In this document: positions 57,451 to 64,000 of the stretch, in pieces | Layout of the letters: each line of letters starts with the position of its first letter | Position numbering within the stretch: position 1 is the stretch's first letter | DNA from: Symsagittifera roscoffensis | Taxonomy: Eukaryota > Xenacoelomorpha > Acoela > Convolutidae | Assembly (NCBI RefSeq): GCF_963678635.1 | Contig: NC_087068.1 | Coordinates: 44,871,013-44,935,012, forward strand | DNA length: 64,000 bases | Reading direction: 5' to 3' | Position numbers and translations under genes: made by a program | The notes under the pieces: model-generated | Told to the model about the DNA's origin: nothing | The model's input: only the letters and a program-made list of their open reading frames with translations | Databases searched by the model: none

Positions 57451-57530
57451 CGACGGATAATTAAGTAGGTCCTTCTGGATTCTCGAATCCGGTCAAAGAG
57501 CTGTCTTCTGAGAGCGGAAGTAAGTCTTGA
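57451..57530 (+). repeat. Fragment of the inverted-repeat arm module
   Basis: CCTTCTGGATTCTCGAATCC and GTCAAAGAGCTGTCTTCTGAG match, inverted, the inner part of arm C (51,774-51,815) and directly 4,430-4,465 of arm B. It lies immediately beyond the 3' end of the minus-strand RT element, so that element sits beside or in an old arm copy. Confidence 0.6.
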
Positions 57531-57539
57531 ATTCTGCTC

Positions 57540-59400
57540 GTCATAATAATTTTATAAATAATTAAATAAATAAATAAAAGTGATTGAAAAGTCTAATATG
57601 AAATCTACTGCTCCAGGTTCAAGAGTGAAAGGCATAGAGTCAAAGACTACCTTGGGTGTAGTAAATGGAATTAATTATCAGTGAGTTGAAGAGTGTTGAG
57701 TTAAAGTCGAGGTCAGTAGTCGAAATATGTTTTGGCTTACGTGTTCCAAGGAGGCAGAGAATCGCACTTCTCATTAGTGAAAACAATATTCTTGTTCTCA
57801 CCCAGTTAGTAGCATCTGATTGACTGCAACTTCTTTTCAGGGAGATGAGATAAGACAACTGCATTAACGGTGAAGTACTTTACTTGTTAACGGTGAAGCA
57901 CCTCCAAAACAGCTAAAAACCAGAGATGTGAACGAACCTTGCTCTATATCGATAACACGTGAGCGGTACATGTTGATCTTCTCTTGCTCATGTTTCTTGT
58001 AAACGGTTATCGGATTTACAGCAGTATTGGAGAGAGCGAGCGGGTTGAAAACCCTCACGTCGAAAAATACTCTCTGTCCATACCTCCAAAATCCAATAGC
58101 AGAAACGTCGAGACGGGCTCCTTCGCTGGTGTTTCTTCTGATGTCCGCACCTTGAAGAACCGAAAGTAACGAAGGTTCGGAGTTAACATCAACACAAACT
58201 TGCTGGGCCACCCCCACTATTATGTCCCGTAAATCATTGTGACGTTTGCTCACAAAACCGCTAGTGGAACACCGAAGTGCGTGACTGTAAATGTAGTTGG
58301 CTGAACAGACACACTTCGTAGGGAGGTTGTTGAGACGAATGGCGTATCTCATACGAATCGCGTCCCTGAAATCACTGCGACTGAGAACCAGGCCTTTCTC
58401 CTTGTCGGGCCTATTGGTGAGCCAATGATTGGCTCCTTTTTCATTGGTGTACTTCATCATGGCACGCAGCTCGGTACCTGATTTTTTCAGAGCGGAAAGT
58501 TTGGTTCTTTCATGTGCTTCATTATTCTGCCTCCTGATGTCAGCTTTGCTTATTTGTGCTTCCTCGTAGGATAAGCTGACTTCTTGTTTCAAGATTTGCT
58601 CGGTGAAATTTTGTTGAGAGTTCTGATATGTGAGAGCAACATCATTGTTCGGCTTCTCAATAGCCATACCACCCATTCTGACAGAGAGTGAGGTCAAATC
58701 CCGAATATCAGTATTTACAGGTCCTTTGAACAGGTTTATGACAAATTTTTTGTTAACAGTACTATCGAGAGAGTCAAAAGTGGCATCTTCTGCGTTCAAA
58801 ACACGCTGTAGATAACCCCACTTTCTTTGAAGGCTGACAACATAGCCAGAGTTAGCCGCATGAGGTTCACTTTGTGCAATAGTAGAGATCTTATCTACCA
58901 TATCGAAGAACTTCTCGCACTTACTCTGAAGGTATTGGCGTTTCCCAAGATCATCGCCAATTAACGCTCCCAGATATTTCCGACCAGTGCAGATGCGGAC
59001 CCGTGTGTCACAAAAGAGGGCGCTGGCTGCTTCTTGTAGATATTCTTTCACAACCAGATACGTCTTGTCCGAATTCGGATAATAGCCATAGTTTGGTCCA
59101 TTGACAATAGACTATCCAACCATTCGTGGAGCCGGGACAACTCGCCAGCACCAGCACCATCGTCAGCGTAAAAGCAGCGCTTGGCAACCGCAGGCATGTT
59201 GACCAGAGGTAGAGCTCCTAGCCCATACATGCACATTGCAGCGCTATCTCCTTGAGTGGTGCCTTCTTCGGAAGAGAAAATGCCATTGCCAGTGAAGATC
59301 ATAGAGGGTTTTCTGTAAGTGTTGCTAAAGAAAGGAGAGAGTTTTGGGCATATAACCTGGATATTTCTCAACGCGCAACTTTCCGGTTCATGCGATTAGC
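57540..59400 (-). mobile_element. RT/RLE-like retroelement, 5'-truncated minus-strand copy
   Basis: The 3' end (CGAGCAGAATTCAAG read on the minus strand, preceded by an A/T simple run) is identical to that of the plus-strand copy ending at about 61,725, which fixes the element end. The copy starts inside the RT at the codons for NRMNRKVAL (59,379-59,400). About 500 codons are intact except for one frameshift near 59,105, so the copy looks fairly young. Confidence 0.8.
57864..59371 (-). pseudogene. Reverse transcriptase palm/thumb plus RLE-like domain
   Basis: The frame at 59,048-59,371 carries SSEEGTTQGDSAAMCMYGLG and the catalytic FYADDGAGAG. Both are standard RT palm motifs and intact. After a 1-nt shift near 59,105 the coding continues through GYYPNSDKTYLVVKEY into a 395-codon frame (57,864-59,051). 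This has thumb-like sequence (RKYLGALIGDD, residues 24-34), then a C-x-C...H...C knuckle (C247, C249, H257, C261), RHND (270-273), EP (292-293), LDV (314-316), FFDVRVFNP (329-337) and HEQEKINMYRSRV with GSFTSLVFS. Knuckle, RH and D...D order resemble restriction-like endonucleases of R2-type elements. I recall the same C-terminus in many invertebrate repeats. Family name not certain. Confidence 0.75.
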
Positions 59401-59446
59401 CTAATTGTTGTGATAAACTTATTAAATATTTTTCCTGTAACCTTGA

Positions 59447-60121
59447 ATGATAACAACGAAGCAGCGAAGAGCGCGTTTTGCAAGTGAACTGATCGGAAGC
59501 AAAGATGACCCCGCTCCATGTGGGAAAGAATCATGCAAATTTGGGAAAACTGTCATCAGCCGCGGAGTGCTGTGTGAACAATGCTCTAGATGGTATCACT
59601 TCAGCTGCGCGGGCACGAGCGAAGCAGCTGTGAATAATCTACCAATTGACGAAGCATTCATTTGCCAGATTTGCCAATCGCATTCCTCCGGACTCACACA
59701 AGAGATGCAGGACAAGATGATTGACGACAACATGGGTCTGTCCTCTGGACTTACTCAAGCGATGGAGAGTATGCAGCTTGAAGACCCAATGTTATGGAAC
59801 TATAGATCTCTGCCTGATTACAGCCCTACAAACCCAAAAAAGTTAAAAACGCTGAATGGAAAAACATTAGATGGCGCTAATCTCGAGCATACATTTATGA
59901 AAACTGCACACTACAAACAAAATCTTTTTGCGCTCCCGTCTGGTAATGCAGGTAAAGCTTTTGTTGCAGAAACGAGTCGGCTGCTTGAAATTTATAACAG
60001 CAATTCGGCAGGTGCTACATCTTCCTTATTCGCTTTCTCTCTGCTTCCTGTACTTCTCCTTCAGAAAACATCCAAGAATTCGAAAAGCCGGGACCACGTC
60101 AACTGTCCCAGCAGAGGTTAG
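59447..60121 (+). pseudogene. PHD-finger N-terminal ORF of RT/RLE element
   Basis: Open for 224 codons from ATG. C25, C30, C43, C46, H51, C54, C73 and C76 form a C4HC3 PHD finger (CEQCSRWYHFSCAG is the diagnostic core, with the usual Trp-Tyr/His region). The C-terminal half (LPSGNAGKAFVAETSRLLEI, LLPVLLLQKTSKNSKSRDHV) is the segment that precedes the RT in this element type. It ends only because of a frameshift near 60,100; the next frame continues QRLVKWNDGDVDGLLKESDE. A PHD finger could tether the element's protein to chromatin, which is inference. Confidence 0.8.
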
Positions 60122-60900
60122 TCAAATGGAATGATGGTGATGTCGACGGTCTTTTGAAAGAATCCGATGAAATTCAAAGGATCTTCTGCCATGCAATGAA
60201 AACAAGCAAGCAGAAGCCACGGGACCCGAAGCTCTTCTCTGCTCTCATCCATTCGGGTAAGTACAACACGGCCATCAGTTCCCTTGATACGGTGAGCAAA
60301 CCATTGCCGATGTCAGATTAAGTTGTCAGCACCCTGAGAGAGAAGCATCCTAAGTCGGAACCCATTCAGCAGGGTAGTCTTCTCTATGCCCGGTTGATGA
60401 TCCTGTTCTTACCATTGCTAATGACATAACTGCTGAGAACATCCAAACTGCTGCCCTTTATGCTCGTGGAAGTGCTGGCCCTTCAGGTGTCGATGGTTTG
60501 AATGCACGACGTATGATCTGCTCCAACAACTTCCCCAAATCGCGCGAACTGTGCGATGGTCTTGCGAGGTTTGGGAGGCGGTTAGTCACTGAGATTGTCA
60601 ACCCTGCTCCTATCGCGTCCTTTCTTGCTGCCCGTGCTGTTGCTCTCGATAAGAATCCGAGAATTAGACCGGTGGAAATATGAGACATTTTCAGACGCAT
60701 CATCAGCTCTGTGATCATGCAATTGATGCGCGATGAGGTTATAGAAGTCATGGGTCTCTTGCAAACATGTGCGGGTCATGCCGGTGGGATAGAAGCGACT
60801 GTCCATGCTATGCAGCAACTTTATGAGGACAAGGAGACAGAAGGTTGCCTCTAAATTGATGCTGAGAATGCGTTTAATCGCATGAACCGGAAAGTTGCTT
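60122..60900 (+). pseudogene. RT N-terminal (finger) region, frameshifted
   Basis: Successive frames give EIQRIFCHAMKTSKQKPRD, ARGSAGPSGVDGLNARRM (the GPSG-D block), FLAARAVALDKNPRIRPVEI (the LDK-P-RP block of RT fingers) and ETFRRIISS, EVMGLLQTCAGHAGGIEATV, and a DAENAFNRMNRKVA end (first catalytic Asp region). At least three frame breaks and one stop occur. Confidence 0.75.
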
Positions 60901-61416
60901 GAGGTTCGGATGAGATACGCCATTCGTCTCAACAACCTCCCTACGAAGTGTGTCTGTTCAGCCGACTACACTTACAGTCACGCACTTCGGTGCTCCACTA
61001 GCGGTTTTGTGATCAAACGTCGCAATGATTTACGGGACATAATAGTGGGGGTGGCCCGGCAAGTTTGTGTTGATGTTAACTCCGAACCTTCGTTACTTTC
61101 GGTTCTTGAAGGTGCGGACATCAGAGGAAACACCAGCGAAGGAACCCGTCTCGACGTTTCTGCTATTGGATTTTGGAGTTATGGACAGATAGCATTTTTT
61201 GACGTGAGGGTTTTCAACCCGCTCGCTCTCTCCATTACTGCTGTAAATCCGATAACCGTTTACAAGAAACATGAGCAAGAGAAGATCAACATGTACCGCT
61301 CACGTGTTATCGATATAGAGCAAGGTTCGTTCACACCTCTGGTTTATAGCTGTCTTGGAGGGGCTTCTCCGTTAACGAGTAAAATGGTATCGCAGTTGTC
61401 TTTCTCATCTCCCTGA
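60895..61416 (+). pseudogene. RLE-like C-terminal domain, second copy
   Basis: Open for 173 codons. It repeats the knuckle (CVC...SHALRC), RRND (His replaced by Arg compared with RHND of the other copy), the EP pair, RLDVSAIGFW, FFDVRVFNPLAL and GSFTPLVYS. The two copies differ at about one residue in ten over this stretch. Confidence 0.75.
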
Positions 61417-61726
61417 AAAGAAGTTGCACTCAATCGGATGCTACTAACTGGGTAAGAACAAGAATATTGTTTTCACTAATGAGAAGTGCGATTCTCTGCC
61501 TCCGCGGAACATGTAAGCCAAAACATAGTTCGACTACTGACCTCGACTTTAACTCAACACTCTTCAACTCACTGATGAACAATTCCATTTACTACACTCA
61601 AGGTAGTCTTTGACTCTATGCCTTTTACTCTTGAACCTGGAGCAGTAGATTTCATTTTAGAGTTTTTAATCACTTTTATTTATTTATTTAATTATTTATA
61701 TATTTATTATGACGAGCAGAATTCAA

Positions 61727-62165
61727 GTTGTAACATTCGTTCAGAAGTACATATCGACGGAAAATAAAGCTAAGCTATAAAACGACTGGCGAGCGTCTAA
61801 ACAAATCTCTACATGCTTTTCACCGTCTCTATCAAAGCCAGTTCTTTTGGTGGTCTTTTCAATATCGGGTCGACTAAAACGTTACTGTTCTCCGGCTTCG
61901 ACCAGAACGCTCAAATTAACTTACTTACATGCAAAATTAGTGAGCTCATGGCTGGGTCTCAGTATCCCCAGACCACGAGGTCACTCCTAAAAACAGGGCT
62001 ACTACTATTTATTATATTACGATTGTTTTTGTTCAGTAGATAAAAATCATCATCTCCATCGAAGATGGATCAACTCTTTCCTTTATCTCCTATCTTCTCA
62101 TCGTCAGAAAATGAATCCAGATGTTAATTAAATTCAATATTCAGGACATAACCAGGAAGCTAAAA
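61727..62165 (+). repeat. Inverted-repeat family arm D
   Basis: Same family and orientation as A and B: TAACATTCGTTCAGAAGTACATATCGACGG, CGACTGGCGAGCGTCTAAAC, ATCGGGTCGAC, GACCACGAGGTCACTCCTAAAAACAGGG and TCATCTCCATCGAAGATGGATCAA. At the diagnostic site it has AAATCTCTACATG, so it belongs to neither the A/A' nor the B/C pair. Its partner arm would lie beyond the window. Confidence 0.85.
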
Positions 62166-62557
62166 GTTAGTTTAAAATGGTTCAAGGTCAAGTCCCAAGA
62201 ATCCGGGGAGATAACACCCTTATTTCCTCTCCGGAAGGCTGGTTTCCACCCTTCACCGTTAGTGTGAATGGCCTTGCAACGATTGTAGCGACACAATCGT
62301 TGCAACTAGGAGCGGTCTCTGCTAATAATCTGTTGTATTCTTCTATCTCTTATCGTCGTTTTTCTCGCAAGTATCGTCGTTGTCGTTTTCGCAACTTCTA
62401 TCGTTGTTCTATTTTATTTTGGATTTCTTCCAAAATGCCGATTTTTGACATTTCTCGGAAAATCTGACGTCATCATTCGAAATTTTAAAAATTTAAAATA
62501 CCAGAATTTTCTGACCTTCACAGTTTGTCTAATCGTCCCAGTAACATCGCTAATCTG
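62166..62557 (+). repeat. Arm module inner part (D)
   Basis: TTGTAGCGACACAATCGTTGCAA (62,283) and TGACGTCATCATTCGAAATTTTAAAAATTT (62,466) match, inverted, the middle of the A foldback (3,180-3,400). A pyrimidine-rich repeat-like segment (62,335-62,450) with TCGTCGTTTTTCTCG variants lies between them. No coding sequence recognised. Confidence 0.65.
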
Positions 62558-62761
62558 TTAAAACTGCCAATTATCAAGATCAGCGGCTAATAACTCAAAC
62601 TGGCCTTTTTGTGTCAGTTCTGGTCGAATGTCACATACTCCCCGGACAGCCCGGTCAATGTCCCCATTGAATCTCGTAGTCTTCCTAAAAATGGTAGAGT
62701 GCCATTGAACAGAATTTACAAAATGCACTAAATCAATTATATCCACGTCATCTCGACTCAC
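62558..62761 (-). pseudogene. Conserved coding fragment (best copy), possible exon
   Basis: Open for 68 codons on the minus strand: VDIIDLVHFVNSVQWHSTIF, FNGDIDRAVRGVCDIRPE, FELLAADLDNWQF. It aligns with 2,955-3,110. Just upstream on the minus strand is ATATTTTGCAG, a nematode/invertebrate-like splice acceptor, so the fragment may be the last exon of a gene whose 5' part lies rightward. The first Met is encoded by a TTG/GTG-type codon or may not be real. Function unknown. Confidence 0.45.
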
Positions 62762-63473
62762 TGCAAAATATAAATGGCATCATACTACATCACTATAGCC
62801 TTCCAAATTCTTTCACTAATCTGCACTTTCGAGGATATGAATTAAGATAAAACATTTTTTCTGACTTCCAATGTCAATGCCCTGATTTAAAACTTTTTCT
62901 CCTAGGTGTTAAAAGGTGTTAGTTTGCAGGACAGTCCTGCCAACCAACAAGCTAAAATTATCTTACTAGGCTTATTCCCTTCGGAAATTTAGTTGTTATT
63001 GGTCCTGAATATTAAAACCAAAGAACTTTGTGGTTAGAAAGGACAGTGAAACAATCTCCCTCTTCAAGAGATTACCCAAGCCTTTCATGTCACCACAAAG
63101 TGATCAATCGTCCTAGTTGATTAAAAACGATCATGCAGGCTGGAATATTTAAAAATACTCTTCACTCAAGCCTTTCTAAATAAATAGTAACTGTCTCTAA
63201 AGCCACTAACTAAAATCAAAAAGCAAATTTATAAATGCAACACATTCTTTTATTGTTCAAAACTCAACTGAATGTTTTCTTTCAGTTTCAATTACAACTT
63301 GGTTGCTTTGTTTCTCAATTGAGTTTTTCTGTCACATACAAAACAATTCTGAGTTTTAACTTCTTCTCTTTCATCACTTCTTTGTTTCTTCTTTTTTCGT
63401 CGTTTAGAAGTTCTAAAACTTCTAAATTCTTCTAATTTCGTCTCTTTTTGCATCTTGTTTTTCGGCCATTCTG
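62762..63473. other. Anonymous AT-rich stretch
   Basis: No gene or repeat shared with the rest of the window is visible. 63,300-63,470 is pyrimidine-rich (CTTCTTTTTTCG runs), and on the minus strand it gives a basic Lys/Arg-rich frame (63,292-63,477) that is probably compositional. Confidence 0.4.
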
Positions 63474-63985
63474 TCAATGTTCCATCTTCTCCTCCTGCGA
63501 CATAGACTCTGCACTTTCAGTTTTTGTGTCTTTCAACATGTCGGTAGCTATTCTGACGCTGTTGGAAGCAGTCCTCCAACACTTCTGCTCTTCTACTCTT
63601 TGTTTACAACAAGGTAGGGGATCAAGGTAAGATTCTCTGTTCCTACAGAAGCTGTTGTGGAGACACAACGTCACGTTTCTCTCCAAATCTTCCTTCAACG
63701 TCTCTTCTTTCTCCCTTCCATCACGTTCACTCATCCTGGAGATTTTCTTTACGGCGGTGGTCACTGCATTCCGATTAGTTACGAAAGCTCGCTTGAAAGC
63801 TTCTGCTCCAATGTCCAGATGATACGTATTGTACACTCTGCCGTGCTTCGACATATGCTTCTTGGCATATTCGTACAACCATGCAGTCATGTTGGCTCTA
63901 AATCATGGCATCAGTCGTCTTCTTGCCCATATCTTTTTTACTTCCATCGGAATGTTCAGAATCTTGCACATTGTCTCAAAAATAT
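63474..63985 (-). pseudogene. Unrecognised ORF running toward the window edge
   Basis: Open from ATG at 63,890 for 138 codons: WLYEYAKKHMSKHGRVYNTY, HLDIGAEAFKRAFVTNRNAV, KKISRMSERDGREKEETLKE. Upstream in the same frame, past a single TGA, it continues MEVKKIWARRRLMP, so the true start is probably beyond a broken codon or outside the window. Charged and helical, with no known motif. It lies in the same orientation as the 62,558-62,761 fragment and could be an upstream exon of the same gene, which is inference. Confidence 0.4.
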
Positions 63986-64000
63986 CTAAGTCTTTTAGAC

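Larger units (their letters stand above)
59401..61725 (+). mobile_element. RT/RLE-like retroelement, plus-strand copy with core deleted
   Basis: Head-to-head with the minus copy. It holds the N-terminal PHD frame, the RT finger region, a deletion, the RLE-like end and the same 3' tail (61,390-61,725 is the reverse complement of 57,545-57,880 with small differences). The deletion joins NRMNRKVA to RYAIRLNNLPTKC near 60,897-60,905. It removes the catalytic RT palm, thumb and connection. Confidence 0.8.

Noticed and set aside
1-64000. Polinton/Maverick or other giant virus-like element
   Set aside because: Long inverted ends and size prompted this, but no DNA polymerase B, packaging ATPase, capsid or protease gene of that type was found between the arms. 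The only integrase present is copia-type.
1-64000. CRISPR array, rRNA or telomeric simple repeat
   Set aside because: No regular short-repeat/spacer structure, no rRNA-like conserved blocks and no TTAGG-type tandem run were visible. The motif array at 216-440 is irregularly spaced.

Overview
This is a eukaryotic, almost certainly invertebrate, repeat-dominated window. No intact host gene, rRNA, canonical tRNA, CRISPR array or bacterial operon could be supported. The evidence is Ty1/copia and non-LTR retroelement remnants, invertebrate-type RT/PHD elements, AT-rich DNA and TTTTCAG/TTTTGCAG-like acceptor sites. A nematode is my best guess, from the style of the repeats and of an SGNH-type retroelement protein, but this rests on memory of families and not on a search.

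Layout. (1) 1-4,900: a block rich in scattered ACCCCTCCGGATT motifs runs into the left arm of a very long inverted repeat. A separate 1.55-kb foldback element (2,450-3,985) is nested in this arm. (2) 4,900-13,720: a small palindromic element with three ATTATAG-CCCCC iterons at each end is split by a dead Ty1/copia element (LTRs 5,475-5,729 and 13,438-13,687). The integrase-RT part of this element is present three times in tandem. (3) 13,970-49,380: a head-to-tail, all plus-strand array of decayed non-LTR (LINE-like) units. It holds two almost identical 2.8-kb tandem units, a third one broken by a copia fragment, four 2.1-2.65-kb units lacking the RT core, a 5.9-kb unit that keeps it, and two much more diverged units on the right. 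(4) 49,780-51,440: a 945-bp tandem duplication. (5) 51,440-53,240: the right arm of the long inverted repeat, so that about 52 kb lies between and including the arms.

(6) 53,340-56,820: a more GC-rich stretch with a broken retroelement gene set (coiled-coil gag-like protein, then an SGNH/GDSL-hydrolase-like protein, then unrecognised ORFs). (7) 57,540-61,720: two head-to-head copies of a retroelement with a PHD finger, a reverse transcriptase and a C-terminal restriction-like-endonuclease-like domain. One copy lacks the 5' half and the other lacks the RT core. (8) 61,727-62,761: another copy of the inverted-repeat arm with a conserved coding fragment. (9) 62,762-64,000: mostly anonymous, ending in a minus-strand ORF that runs off the window.

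The most interesting structure is the roughly 52-kb unit bounded by long inverted arms. Its arms carry two conserved short coding fragments on equivalent strands, and it encloses an array that appears to have grown by DNA-level tandem duplication and patchwork template switching rather than by retrotransposition. Alignments here were made by eye, so boundaries are approximate (usually within 10-30 bp).
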